Assembly (NCBI GenBank): GCA_050247255.1
Contig: JBFWUM010000017.1
Location: 12,065 to 76,064, forward strand
Length of the DNA stretch: 64,000 nucleotides
From: JBFWUM01 sp050247255
GTDB lineage: Bacteria > Acidobacteriota > Vicinamibacteria > Vicinamibacterales > UBA2999
Reading direction: 5' to 3'
The position numbers and the translations under genes were made by a program. The notes under the pieces were generated by a model that saw only the letters and a program-made list of their open reading frames with translations, did no database searches and had not been told where the DNA came from. Every line of letters begins with the position of its first letter. Position 1 is the first letter of the stretch. Positions 1 through 8,282 of this stretch are shown here, piece after piece.

Positions 1-353
1 ATGGCGCCCGAAATCAGCGCCGCGGTGATGATGCAGAACGTCCCCTGGTAGGCCATGTAGAGCGCGTGCGGAAATGTCAGCGGCAGGATCGCCCCGGTCT
101 CGGCGAGCCCGACGCCGTTCAGGAAGGCCGCCGACAGATCACCGATCCAGTTGCTGCCCGGCGTCAGCGCCAGCGAGTAGCCGACGAGCGCCCAGAGCAC
201 GCTGACGAAGCCGAGCGAAATGAAGCTCATCATCATCGTGTTCAACGCGTTCTTCGAGCGCACCAGCCCGCCGTAGAAGAACGCCAGCGCCGGCGTCATC
301 AGCAGCACCAGCGCCGTCGACATCAACATCCATGCGGTATCCGCCTGATTCAT
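1..353 (-). CDS. amtB: Ammonium transporter (Amt family), N-terminal part, cut by window edge
   Basis: The first 117 codons of an Amt/Mep/Rh ammonium channel are visible; the gene continues off the left edge. The N-terminus reads MNQADTAWMLMSTALVLLM followed by TPALAFFYGGLVRSKN, the hallmark first membrane segment of bacterial Amt proteins. TMMMSF and later hydrophobic stretches follow, and TFPHALYMAYQGTF is also typical of the family. The protein would sit in the inner membrane and conduct ammonium under nitrogen limitation. The ATG at 353 has GAGGTGAGGAG directly upstream. No cleaved signal precedes the first membrane segment. A sigma54 promoter lies 46 nt upstream, which fits nitrogen control. 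Family assignment is firm from the motif; regulation is inferred. Confidence 0.93.
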   Translation of the reverse strand, partial: MNQADTAWMLMSTALVLLMTPALAFFYGGLVRSKNALNTMMMSFISLGFVSVLWALVGYSLALTPGSNWIGDLSAAFLNGVGLAETGAILPLTFPHALYMAYQGTFCIITAALISGA

Positions 354-398
354 CTCCTCACCTCGATTGGGGGTTGGCCCGTGGGTCGGGACCATTTG

Positions 399-414
399 AG
401 CAAGCGGGGTGCCA
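399..414 (-). promoter_or_regulatory. Sigma54 (RpoN) promoter for the ammonium transporter
   Basis: On the minus strand the sequence TGGCACCCCGCTTGCT matches the -24/-12 consensus (TGGCAC, N5, TTGCT) with the invariant GG-N10-GC spacing. It lies 46 nt upstream of the transporter start and points at it. amtB genes are commonly under NtrC/sigma54 control, so context and sequence agree. No clear NtrC dyad was recognised in the remaining 354-660 gap, which otherwise holds only the leader of the gene at 661. Confidence 0.8.
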
Positions 415-660
415 GCTGAGCCGGATTCGGCGCGCGGATTCAGGCCTGTTTTCGGGGATCTGCGCCCGGATCGATCCCGGTGATACGACGTTTTTGTCTG
501 TCTTAGTGTGAAATCGACGAATTTGTCTATGTGACTGACGCCAGGACCGGGCGGGAGACAATCGGGACGCGGCAAGGCGCGGCCCGACCGTGGTCTGCCG
601 CACAGAGTTGTCAGATCACAAACAGTTCAATTCAATTTTGTCGGTTACTCAGGAGCGCAC

Positions 661-1212
661 ATGAGCGGCCCTTCGGAAGTCGTTTCGGTCATCCGCCACC
701 GGATCCGCCCCGGCAGCGAGGCCGCCTATGAGGCGTGGACCCAGTCGATCGTCCCGATCGCTCAGGCCTTCGCCGGCCACCAGGGCGTCGCCGTGATCCG
801 CCCGCCGCACGGGAGCCGCCTCTATACGGTGGTGCTGCACTTCGACACGCTGGAGCACCTGCGCGCCTGGCTCGAGTCCGACACGCGGCAGGCCCTGCTG
901 CGCGAGATCGAGCCGCACCTGCTGGCGCAAGGCGAGGTGGAGATCCGTCCCGGGCTCGACTTCTGGCTGCCGGCCCCGGGCGATCGGCGGGCGCCGCCGG
1001 CGAAACAGTTCCTGCTGGCGCTGTCGGTGATCTATCCGCTGGTGCTGATCGTCCCGCCGCTGGTCAGCCGCGCCGCCGCGGCGGCGCCGATCCTCAGCCC
1101 GCTGCCACTCCGCGGGCTCATCACGGCCACCGTGATCGTCGGCCTGATGACGTGGCTGATCATGCCGCGCTATACGCGGCTGGTGAGCGGGTGGTTGTAC
1201 GGGAGGAGTTAG
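661..1212 (+). CDS. Antibiotic biosynthesis monooxygenase (ABM)-domain protein with C-terminal membrane anchor
   Basis: This 183-aa protein has two parts. Residues 1-100 form a dimeric alpha-beta barrel of the ABM type (EVVSVIRHRIRPG at the start, VVLHFDTLEHLRAWLESD in the middle). Residues 115-180 hold two strongly hydrophobic segments (LLALSVIYPLVLIVPPL and LRGLITATVIVGLMTWLIM). ABM domains are small cofactor-free oxygenases or heme/quinone-handling proteins; here the fold would be tethered to the inner membrane facing the cytoplasm. AGGAG lies 5 nt before the ATG. The stop codon sits in the first unit of the downstream heptamer array. Substrate unknown. Confidence 0.8.
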   Translation: MSGPSEVVSVIRHRIRPGSEAAYEAWTQSIVPIAQAFAGHQGVAVIRPPHGSRLYTVVLHFDTLEHLRAWLESDTRQALLREIEPHLLAQGEVEIRPGLDFWLPAPGDRRAPPAKQFLLALSVIYPLVLIVPPLVSRAAAAAPILSPLPLRGLITATVIVGLMTWLIMPRYTRLVSGWLYGRS

Positions 1213-1375
1213 GAGTTAGGAGTTGGGAGTCAGGAGCGGGAAGCCAGGAGCGGGAAGCCAGAAGTCAGAAGCCAGAAGTCAGAAGCTAGAAGTCAGAAGC
1301 TAGAAGTCAGAATGGCTAGCTTCTAGCTTCTAGCTTCTAGCTTCTAGCTTCTAGCTTCTAGCTTCTAGCTTCTTA
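1206..1375. repeat. Heptanucleotide inverted array (AAGYYAG / CTTCTAG units)
   Basis: About fifteen consecutive 7-nt units on the left (GAGTTAG, GAGTCAG, AAGCCAG, AAGTCAG, AAGCTAG) turn into seven exact CTTCTAG units plus a variant on the right, from 1320 to 1375. The right units are the reverse complement of the left consensus, so a transcript would form a very long hairpin. The array fills the space between two convergent genes, and the stop codon of the upstream gene lies in its first unit. It may act as a bidirectional terminator. It is not CRISPR: units are contiguous with no spacers. Confidence 0.9.
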
Positions 1376-1381
1376 GAAACG

Positions 1382-3160
1382 CTACGCTCCGCCGCGGCCG
1401 CCGGCTGGGGCGGCGGCCGGCGCCGGCGGGTTCACCGCCGCGCGCAGGTCGTCCATCGTCGCCAGCCGCGGGCCATGCAGCGCCGCGATCTGGGCAACGT
1501 CCAGCTTCAGCCGCTCGATGTTCTCGAGCAGGTTCTTCGTCGACGGGTTCACCGGCGGCGCCGCGGCCGCCGCGCCACCCTGGCGGCCACCGGCTGCGGG
1601 CGCGCCGCCCGCACGGCCACCACCGTCGGCGGCAGCCCCGCCACCCTGGCGGCCACCACCCTGGCCAGCGGCCGGCGCGGCTGCCGGCGTGTAGGCGTCG
1701 GCCTCGATCAGGATCTTCTCGGCCGGCAGATACACCATCAGGAACCCGTCGTTGTGCGGGTTGCCCGCTAGGCGGTGGATCTGGATCGACCTCGATCCGT
1801 CGGTCAGCACGTGGCGCTCGGCGACCGGCACGAACGTCGGCCGGCGGCGCGCCTCGGACAGGCGATCCGGGTTAATCGTCCGCGGCGCCGACCACGCCTC
1901 GCGGTAGAACGCCTGGTTGCTGCGGTGCGTCACCACCGTCGCCCCCTCAGCCACCGCGGTGCGCAGGCCGCCGGAGTGGTCGAAGTGGTGGTGGGTATTC
2001 ACCACGTAGCGGATCGGCTTGTTCGGGAACAGCTCCTTCGTCTTGGCAATGACCGCCGCGGCGCGCGCTTCGTCCTGCGGCGCCTCGACGAGGACGACGT
2101 GATCCCGCATCTCGATGGCGACGCTGTGGTGCGAGCCGCCCTTGAGGTACTGGATCCCGGGGCCGAGTTCCTCGTTGGTCACCGTCACCGCGGGCGCCGT
2201 GGCGTTGGCGACCGCCTCGGGCACCGTGAAGTTCACCGCCGTGTTCTCACGCGGCGCGTTGCGCGGGTCCTGGAAACTGGTCGGCTGCGGGTTGATCTCC
2301 ACGCGCGACACCCACAGGTCGAGCGACGGGTGGCCGCCGGTCTGCTGGACGATGCGCAGCGGGAAGAGCACGCCTTCGTCGAAGGTCTGATAGTTGCTGA
2401 ACGTCGCCTCGACCGGCATGTCGCCGAGCACCGGGTTGTCGATGAGCGCCGTGATCTTCGCCACCTCGTTGCGGCTGTTGACCAGGCCCGTCAGCTTGAT
2501 CGTGTCGACGGCGAAGGCGATCTCGGTGCCGCCGTCGACCGCGCGCGCGGTCGCGTTGTTGGCGGCGGCGGCGCGCAGGAAGCCGTGCGGCGTCAGGTAG
2601 ATCTGCACGCGGCGGTCGATCACCGCGTTCGGCTGCGGCACCGGCGGCGGCGGCCCCGGCGGGCGCACGCCGATCAGCAGGTTGGCCTGATCGGCCGTGA
2701 GACGGTTCGGGTCAGCTGCCGGTCCCGGCCCGCCGCCACGGCGGCCGGCGCCACCCCCACGCCCGGCCGGCGGCGGCTGCACGTTCCAGGCGACGTTGCC
2801 GCGGACGAACTGGATCTGGGTCTGGGTGCCGGTAAACGGCACGCCGCCGCCCCGCGGCGGCACCGGGCCCTGCTCCCGTGTCATCTCCACGCGCATGGCG
2901 TCGGCGTCGTAGTCGATGACCGCGTCGTATTCGCGGACGGTCACGCGCGGCCAGGGGTCGGACGCGCTCGGGCTCTGGCCCACCGTGAAGTTAGCGCCAA
3001 ACCCGGAAAAGCGCGCGACCTTCAGGGCGCTGACGCCGAGGGCCTCGCTGGCCGCCTTGACCGCATCGGCCGGGGCCTGCGGCGCCGGCTGCTGTTGGGC
3101 GGCGACGCCGACAACCACGGCCAGCATGCAGGCCGCGGCAAGAACAAGACTTCTGCGCAT
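1382..3160 (-). CDS. Exported metallo-beta-lactamase-fold protein, long form with Gly/Ala-rich insert
   Basis: A 592-aa protein. A signal peptide (LVLAAACMLAVVVGVAAQ) is followed by about 270 residues of an extended beta-rich domain of LolA-like appearance, then an MBL domain with an intact HxHxDH site (VVNTHHHFDHSGGL) and a conserved THRSNQAF stretch after it. Near the C-terminus is a low-complexity segment rich in GGGRQGG and AAAA repeats, and the last residues are again Gly/Ala/Pro. Two paralogues with the same architecture occur at 23846-25459 and 29510-30952. Likely a periplasmic zinc hydrolase or oxidoreductase; substrate unknown. The ATG has GGGGGAATTAC before it. The leader contains a GCGGATCC/GGATCCGC hairpin at 3185-3204. 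Confidence 0.88.
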   Translation of the reverse strand: MRRSLVLAAACMLAVVVGVAAQQQPAPQAPADAVKAASEALGVSALKVARFSGFGANFTVGQSPSASDPWPRVTVREYDAVIDYDADAMRVEMTREQGPVPPRGGGVPFTGTQTQIQFVRGNVAWNVQPPPAGRGGGAGRRGGGPGPAADPNRLTADQANLLIGVRPPGPPPPVPQPNAVIDRRVQIYLTPHGFLRAAAANNATARAVDGGTEIAFAVDTIKLTGLVNSRNEVAKITALIDNPVLGDMPVEATFSNYQTFDEGVLFPLRIVQQTGGHPSLDLWVSRVEINPQPTSFQDPRNAPRENTAVNFTVPEAVANATAPAVTVTNEELGPGIQYLKGGSHHSVAIEMRDHVVLVEAPQDEARAAAVIAKTKELFPNKPIRYVVNTHHHFDHSGGLRTAVAEGATVVTHRSNQAFYREAWSAPRTINPDRLSEARRRPTFVPVAERHVLTDGSRSIQIHRLAGNPHNDGFLMVYLPAEKILIEADAYTPAAAPAAGQGGGRQGGGAAADGGGRAGGAPAAGGRQGGAAAAAPPVNPSTKNLLENIERLKLDVAQIAALHGPRLATMDDLRAAVNPPAPAAAPAGGRGGA

Positions 3161-3283
3161 GTAATTCCCCCGCAGTCACATTCCGCGGATCCGGGGGGAT
3201 CCGCAGCCTCCACCGACTTCGGTACGGTAAGCGAAAAAAGCGCGATAAGTATAGACGATACCGGCGGTTTGGGACGGATGGTC

Positions 3284-3312
3284 TTGGCGGGACCGTACTG
3301 ACCCTATATATT
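3284..3312 (+). promoter_or_regulatory. Sigma70-like promoter of the mxa-like operon
   Basis: TTGGCG at 3284-3289 and TATATT at 3307-3312 are separated by exactly 17 nt. The expected transcription start is about 3319, only a few bases before the GTG at 3324, so the leader would be very short. It lies in a 163-bp divergent gap shared with the MBL gene at 1382-3160. Called from sequence match and position only. Confidence 0.6.
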
Positions 3313-3323
3313 GGGCCCCACAC

Positions 3324-4364
3324 GTGCATCCGGATCTCGAGCAAGCCGTCGAATTTCATCGGGCCATCATCGCGGAGGGGGGCAAGGCGCTGGTCGGGTA
3401 CGACACGGCCAAGGCGCTGGCCAATATCGTCCTCCTCTCCGAAATTCCGACCACCTACGACAAGAAGGAGAACCGCCAGGTCAACGCCGGCAACCTCCTT
3501 CTGCGCGGCGTTCCCGGCGTGGGCAAGACCTACTTCGGCGTCATCCTGGCCGCCATCAGCAACGCGCGGTTCGCGCGCCTGCAGGGGCGGGCCGACCTGC
3601 AGCCGACCGAGGTGGTCGGCTTCCAGATGATCAACCCGGCGACCGGGGCGCTGATGACCGAGTTCGGTCCGCTCGCCTCCGCCGAGGTCATCCTGCTCGA
3701 CGAAATCAACCGCATCCCGCTCAAGTCGCAGAGCGCGTTCCTCGAGGGGCTGCAGGACCGCACCGTCACCGTCGGCAAGGAAACCTACGAGCTGCCGGCG
3801 TTCAGCTTCGCCATCGCCACGATGAACCCGGTCGAGCTCGGCCAGGGCACCTTCCCGTTGTCGGAGGCGGCGACCGACCGCTTCGCGATGATGGTCAACA
3901 TCGGCTACCTGCCGCCGGAGGAAGAGGCGAAGCTGGTGCACTTCGACTTCAAGCGCGTCCGCCTCGACTCGCTGATGTCGAAGGAGCGGATCATCGAGCT
4001 GCGCTCGGCGATCAGCGAGCACGTGTTCCTGCACCCGCGGCTGGGTCAGTACATCCAGCGGCTGGTGGCGGCGACGCGCCCCTACAACCCGGAAACCGAC
4101 TGGCACCAGCGGTCGCCGTCGGAGCTCGTCGAGCGAGGCGTCGACCTCGGCGCCTCACCGCGCGCGATCATCGCCTGGGGGCGTCTGGCCAAGGTCTGGG
4201 CCCTGCTCATGCACCAGCGCACCGAGGTGTACCCGGAGGACATCCAGGACCTCGGCCAGTACGTGCTGCCCCACCGCGTCTGGCTCGGCCCGCACGCCGC
4301 CAGCCACGGGCTGACCCCCGAGCTGGTGATCAAGGACGTCATCGAGCGGGTCGCGGTGCCATGA
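3324..4364 (+). CDS. mxaR: MoxR-family AAA+ ATPase, first gene of mxaRSACKL-like operon
   Basis: A 346-aa AAA+ ATPase. Walker A is GVPGVGKT at residues 62-69, and Walker B is VILLDE with the Asp/Glu at 126-127. Sensor-1 (IATMNPVE) and an arginine-rich LSEAATDRF box follow. MoxR ATPases act as chaperones that insert cofactors or assemble partner complexes together with VWA-domain proteins. In methylotrophs MxaR heads a gene set needed to activate PQQ methanol dehydrogenase. The start is GTG; no in-frame ATG near it fits better. The stop overlaps the next ATG (ATGA). The symbol is assigned from gene order (see the whole operon), not from close sequence comparison. Confidence 0.85.
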   Translation: MHPDLEQAVEFHRAIIAEGGKALVGYDTAKALANIVLLSEIPTTYDKKENRQVNAGNLLLRGVPGVGKTYFGVILAAISNARFARLQGRADLQPTEVVGFQMINPATGALMTEFGPLASAEVILLDEINRIPLKSQSAFLEGLQDRTVTVGKETYELPAFSFAIATMNPVELGQGTFPLSEAATDRFAMMVNIGYLPPEEEAKLVHFDFKRVRLDSLMSKERIIELRSAISEHVFLHPRLGQYIQRLVAATRPYNPETDWHQRSPSELVERGVDLGASPRAIIAWGRLAKVWALLMHQRTEVYPEDIQDLGQYVLPHRVWLGPHAASHGLTPELVIKDVIERVAVP

Positions 4365-5326
4365 GCCGGCACATGCCGGAGATGGCCGGCGCCGCGCGGT
4401 CGATACGGCCCCATCATGACGAGGAGGCGCCGCTCATCAGCCTGACCGACGTCACCGAAATCGAGCTGCTCATCCTGCGCCGCATGCGCGAGATGACCAT
4501 CGGCGATCACCGCAGCCTCGGCCACGGCACCGGCTTCGACTACGTCGGGCTGCGCGAGTGGCAGGCGGGCGATCGCTTTTCGACCATCGACTGGGCACAG
4601 TCGTCGCTCACCAACTTCTCCCCGCTCATCGTCCGCGAGTTCGAGCAGCCGAGCACCGCCTCGGTGATCGTCGTGGCCGACCGCTCGGCCTCGACGCGCT
4701 GCGGGGTCAACGGCGTGCCGATTGCCCGCGGTGTTGCGCGCGCGGTGGCCACCGTCGGCATGTCCGCCGTCTTCTTCCAGGACCTGTTCGGCCTGATCGC
4801 CTTCGAGTCGCCGCAGGCGGAGCTCGGCGCGGTGCGGCCGCGCATCGGGCGCAACCAGGTGATCCACTGCCTGGAGGCCTACCAGGAGGGGCGCGGGCTG
4901 CAGTCGCTGCGCGCGGCCGGCAGCCTGAGCATGACGCTCGGATCGTTCATGCGGAAGACCGCGCTGATCCCCTTCGTCTCCGACTTCCTGTTCGAGCAGC
5001 CCGACGCAGTGATCCGCGAACTGGCCCTCCTCACCGCCACCCACGACGTCTTCGTGGTGCTCGTCGACGCGGCGTTCGCCTTCGCCGTGCCGCCGGTATC
5101 GGCCGGGTGGATTGAGACGACGGATGTGGAAACGGGCCGGACGCGGATGCTGTCGCGATCCGCGCTGGCCGACATGGCGCGACGCGTCGGCGACTGGCAG
5201 GACCAGGTCGCCGCGCAGGCCAGGGACGCCGGCCTCGACGTGGTCCGGATCGGCCCCGACAGCGTGGCGTCGGACCTCGCCCTCGCCGAGTTCGTCAGCG
5301 AACGTCGCTTGAGAAAGGTCGCATGA
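4361..5326 (+). CDS. mxaS: DUF58 protein, MxaS-like
   Basis: A 321-aa DUF58 protein. The family signature is visible: LGHGTGFDYVGLREWQAGDRFSTIDW, then a degenerate VWA-like core beginning VIVVADRSASTRCG, in which D-x-S-x-S resembles a metal-adhesion site. DUF58 proteins always accompany MoxR ATPases and probably act as adaptors between the ATPase and its client. Start overlaps the preceding stop by 4 nt, and its own stop overlaps the next start by 4 nt, so translation is probably coupled. An in-frame ATG a few codons on (MPEMAG) could also serve. No signal peptide; cytoplasmic. Confidence 0.83.
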   Translation: MSRHMPEMAGAARSIRPHHDEEAPLISLTDVTEIELLILRRMREMTIGDHRSLGHGTGFDYVGLREWQAGDRFSTIDWAQSSLTNFSPLIVREFEQPSTASVIVVADRSASTRCGVNGVPIARGVARAVATVGMSAVFFQDLFGLIAFESPQAELGAVRPRIGRNQVIHCLEAYQEGRGLQSLRAAGSLSMTLGSFMRKTALIPFVSDFLFEQPDAVIRELALLTATHDVFVVLVDAAFAFAVPPVSAGWIETTDVETGRTRMLSRSALADMARRVGDWQDQVAAQARDAGLDVVRIGPDSVASDLALAEFVSERRLRKVA

Positions 5327-6507
5327 GGAAACTGGTCGTCCTGCTCCTCGTCGCCGGCACCGGCCTGGCGGCGCAGGAAACCGAAAACGTCTCGCTGGCG
5401 CCGATCGAGTGCTACTGGCGCACCGGCGCATCCGCCGTTCGCGTCGGCGAAGTCTTCACCCTCGGGCTGACCTGCGCCGTGCTCGAAACGGCGTCGACGA
5501 CGGTCGTGCCCGACCAGTCGCGGCTCGACCCGGGCGTCATCCAGCTCCAGCCGTTCGAGGTCGTCGGCGGCACCGCCGGCGAGGAGCTGCGGACGGCGAC
5601 GCGACGGCTGTTCCAGTACGACTACCAGCTGCGCTACGTCGGCGAGGAGATCGGCCGCGACCTGCAGGTGCCGGCGCTGACGATCACCTATCGCGTGCAG
5701 AGCCGGGTCCAGGCCGACTCCGCCGCCGTCGAGAGCCGCGAGCGCCAGTATGTGCTGCCGCCGCGCGCGGTCCGGGTCCTCTCGCTGCTGCCCAACGGCA
5801 CGGGCGACATCCGCGAGCCGGCGCCGCCGGCGTTCACCGACATCGAGGGGCGGCGGTTCACCGCCAGCGTCCTGCGCATCGCCTCGTGGCTCTGTTTCGC
5901 GCTGGGCGGGGTCGTGCTCGCCTGGGCGCTGGTCAATGCGGTACGGTCGCGGCGCAGGCACCATGCGGTCGCCGTGCGCCTGGCCTCCGATTCGGCCGTG
6001 CTGCGCGGGGTGACCCGCGAGCTCGACGCGGTCCGGGCGGCGCGGCAGGTCGAGGGATGGAACGACGTGCTGGCCGCGCGGGCGCTGGCCGCGCTCCGCG
6101 TCGCCTCCAGCTACGACGTCGGCCGGCCCGTGGCCCAGGCGCCCGGCCGGGACCAGCAAGCCGCCGCGGGGCAGCTGCGCGTGGCCGGCGGCTGGCGCAC
6201 AGGATCGGTGCTGCTCTCGGGCTCGGCGACCGCAGTTCAACTGGCGCGGGCGCAGGCGACGGCGGAGGCGGCGGGACACGGCCGCAGCGCCAGGCTCGGG
6301 GATCTGCACGATGCGCTCACACACTTCGCCGCCGCCGTCTACGGACGCGACCATGCCTCACTCGACGGCGGCGCGCTTGACGATGCGCTGGCGGCGGGCG
6401 GACGCGCCGTCGCCGGGCTGCGGCGCGAGCACGGCTGGCTGATGTCGCGTGTCCGCACCGCCGCCCAGGCACTGACCGCACTGAGGTCGAGGGCGTGGGC
6501 GCGCTGA
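5323..6507 (+). CDS. mxaA: Membrane-anchored periplasmic protein, MxaA-like (BatD-type position)
   Basis: A 394-aa protein. It has a signal peptide (LVVLLLVAGTGLAAQ), a periplasmic beta domain of about 165 residues (VRVGEVFTLGLTCAV, VGEEIGRDLQVPALTITYRV), one membrane segment near residues 188-208 (ASWLCFALGGVVLAWALV), and a cytoplasmic alanine/arginine-rich helical tail of about 185 residues. This topology and its place between the DUF58 and first VWA gene match MxaA of methylotrophs and BatD-like proteins. MxaA takes part in calcium insertion or maturation of PQQ dehydrogenase. Overlaps the next gene by 13 nt. Sequence similarity to MxaA was not tested; the call rests on topology and order. 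Confidence 0.65.
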   Translation: MRKLVVLLLVAGTGLAAQETENVSLAPIECYWRTGASAVRVGEVFTLGLTCAVLETASTTVVPDQSRLDPGVIQLQPFEVVGGTAGEELRTATRRLFQYDYQLRYVGEEIGRDLQVPALTITYRVQSRVQADSAAVESRERQYVLPPRAVRVLSLLPNGTGDIREPAPPAFTDIEGRRFTASVLRIASWLCFALGGVVLAWALVNAVRSRRRHHAVAVRLASDSAVLRGVTRELDAVRAARQVEGWNDVLAARALAALRVASSYDVGRPVAQAPGRDQQAAAGQLRVAGGWRTGSVLLSGSATAVQLARAQATAEAAGHGRSARLGDLHDALTHFAAAVYGRDHASLDGGALDDALAAGGRAVAGLRREHGWLMSRVRTAAQALTALRSRAWAR

Positions 6508-7601
6508 ACGCCCTCGCCGGCCTCGGCCGCGACCTCCTCGCGGAGTGGAGCGACGCCGGCCTGGCCTCGCTGCGCTACTGGCATGGCGACACGGCGCGGC
6601 TGCTGCTCGTCGGCCTGATCGGCCTGGCACTCGCCCTCTGGGTGCTGCGCTCGACGCTGGCGCGGCGCCGCCACAGCCAGCGCGTCGCGCTACCGGCGCT
6701 GCTCGTCCCGCTGCAGAGGCGGTCGTGGGCGTTCGTCCGCCACGCGCCGCTCGTCCTGATCGCCGCCGGGCTCCCCTGCTTCGCGCTGGCGCTCGCCGAC
6801 CCCTACTCGACGCTCACCCAGCGGCAGGACCTGTTCCCGGGACGTCGGATCACGCTGATGCTCGACGCCTCGTCGAGCATGGTCCGGCCCTTCAACGCAC
6901 CGACGCTGCGCACCGGCGGCGTCACCTCCCAGGCGACGTTTTTCACCACGGTCGCCGCGGCGCAGCGGTTCGTGCAGCTGCGCACCGAGGGGCAGTACCG
7001 CGACCTGATGGCGCTGGTCGAGTTCGGCGATCAGGCCTACGTGGTGACGCCGTTCACGACCGACTACGACAACGTCCTGCTCAGCCTGTCGCTGGTCGGC
7101 GACTTCACCGAGTTCATCCGCTTCCCCGACCAGGGAACGATCCTGTCGTCGGCCATCACCCAGGGCGTCGAGCTGTTCCGCGCCTTCGACTACCTCGACG
7201 CCGCGGGCAACCTGATGGTGCTCTTCAGCGACGGCGAGGACTCGGAGGTCATCGCCGGCAACAAGACCGTCGAGGACATCGTCCGCGACGCGCGCGATGC
7301 CGACGTGCCGATCTTCTTCGTGCGCACACGCTTCGACCGAGGGTTCGGCAGCGTCGTCTCGGACGCGCAGTGGAAGGAGGCGGTCGAGCGGACGGGCGGC
7401 CGGTTCTACGCCGCCTCGAACGAAGATTCGCTGCTGCAGGCGATCCGGGACATCGACCGCCAGTCGGCCGGCCGGATCGAAATCCGTCAGTACGTCAGCC
7501 AGCGTCCCCGGTATCGGCCGTTCGCCTTTGCCGGCGCCGCGCTCTGGGCGCTGGCCCTCACGCTCGCCATGACCGTGCCCCATTTCAGGAGCTTCCCGTA
7601 A
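6495..7601 (+). CDS. mxaC: VWA-domain membrane protein, MxaC-like (BatA-type)
   Basis: A 368-aa protein. An N-terminal pair of membrane segments (LLLVGLIGLALALWVL near 36-51 and APLVLIAAGLPCFALALA near 79-96) is followed by a von Willebrand A domain. The MIDAS is DASSSM, with Asp124, Ser126 and Ser128. The VWA strand LMVLFSDGEDSE is also clear. A C-terminal membrane segment (FAFAGAALWALALTLAM) closes it. The VWA domain would face the cytoplasm or periplasm depending on topology and bind a metal-dependent partner. GTG start; it begins inside the previous gene. The next gene follows with no gap. Confidence 0.8.
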   Translation: MGALNALAGLGRDLLAEWSDAGLASLRYWHGDTARLLLVGLIGLALALWVLRSTLARRRHSQRVALPALLVPLQRRSWAFVRHAPLVLIAAGLPCFALALADPYSTLTQRQDLFPGRRITLMLDASSSMVRPFNAPTLRTGGVTSQATFFTTVAAAQRFVQLRTEGQYRDLMALVEFGDQAYVVTPFTTDYDNVLLSLSLVGDFTEFIRFPDQGTILSSAITQGVELFRAFDYLDAAGNLMVLFSDGEDSEVIAGNKTVEDIVRDARDADVPIFFVRTRFDRGFGSVVSDAQWKEAVERTGGRFYAASNEDSLLQAIRDIDRQSAGRIEIRQYVSQRPRYRPFAFAGAALWALALTLAMTVPHFRSFP

Positions 7602-8282
7602 ATGCGGACCCTTACCGGCATCCTTGTTGTCGTCATCGTCCTGCTGCTGGCCGGCGTCGCGCTGCGGCGGGCCGCCGTCATCGAGGATCGCCTCGCCGAC
7701 GCCGCCACCGAGCTGGTCACGACCGGCGCCGTCACGCCCGCGACCGACGAGCGCATCGACGAAGCGCTCGACCTGGCCGGGCGCGTGCCGTTCGTCGGCA
7801 CCCGTCTGCAGCGCGAGGTCCGGCTGCGGCGCGCCGAGGCCGCGTACTGGCAGGGGAACTATGCGGCGGTCGCGCCGACGCCAGGCGCGGCCGCGGCCAT
7901 GACCGACGAGGACCCGCGGCTGATCCTGATCGCCGCCAACGCCGGCTTCCGCAGCGCGGTGCAGGCCAACCGCACCGCGGCGACGCTCGCACGGTCGCTC
8001 GACGACGTCCTCAAGGGGTACACGACGGTGGTCCAGGCCGACCCCACCTCGCGCGAGGCGGCGCACAACTACGAGTACGTCGTCCGGCTGCGCACGCTGC
8101 TGACCGCCGGGCGCGGCGCCACGGTGCCGGCCCCGCAGCAGAACAACATGCAGGGTGAAGCGGGCGACCCGCCGGAGGGGAGCCGCGAGAGCGACTTCAA
8201 CGTGATCGTGCCGCTGCGGCCCGAAGAGCGCCAGGAGCAGATGGATCCGGGCGCAGGGGCGACGTTCCAGCGCAAGGGCTGA
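7602..8282 (+). CDS. mxaK: Small membrane-anchored helical protein, MxaK-like
   Basis: A 226-aa protein with one N-terminal membrane anchor (LTGILVVVIVLLLAGVAL). The rest is an alpha-helical, weakly TPR-like region (RLRRAEAAYWQGNYAAV, and DPTSREAAHNYEYVVRLR, which is the usual end of BatC/BatE-type repeats), then a polar tail. It occupies the MxaK position between two VWA proteins. MxaK is known genetically to be needed for methanol dehydrogenase activation; its biochemical role is unclear. It starts immediately after the preceding stop and shares one base with the next start (TGATG). Sequence identity with MxaK is not established here. Confidence 0.6.
   Translation: MRTLTGILVVVIVLLLAGVALRRAAVIEDRLADAATELVTTGAVTPATDERIDEALDLAGRVPFVGTRLQREVRLRRAEAAYWQGNYAAVAPTPGAAAAMTDEDPRLILIAANAGFRSAVQANRTAATLARSLDDVLKGYTTVVQADPTSREAAHNYEYVVRLRTLLTAGRGATVPAPQQNNMQGEAGDPPEGSRESDFNVIVPLRPEERQEQMDPGAGATFQRKG

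Noticed and set aside
1206..1375. CRISPR-like direct repeats
   Set aside because: Units are 7 nt, contiguous and inverted; there are no spacers and no cas genes.
3311..5326. A 671-codon frame starting at TTG 3311
   Set aside because: Its first 350 codons are the shifted frame of the MoxR gene with atypical composition; only the part from 4361 encodes the DUF58 protein.
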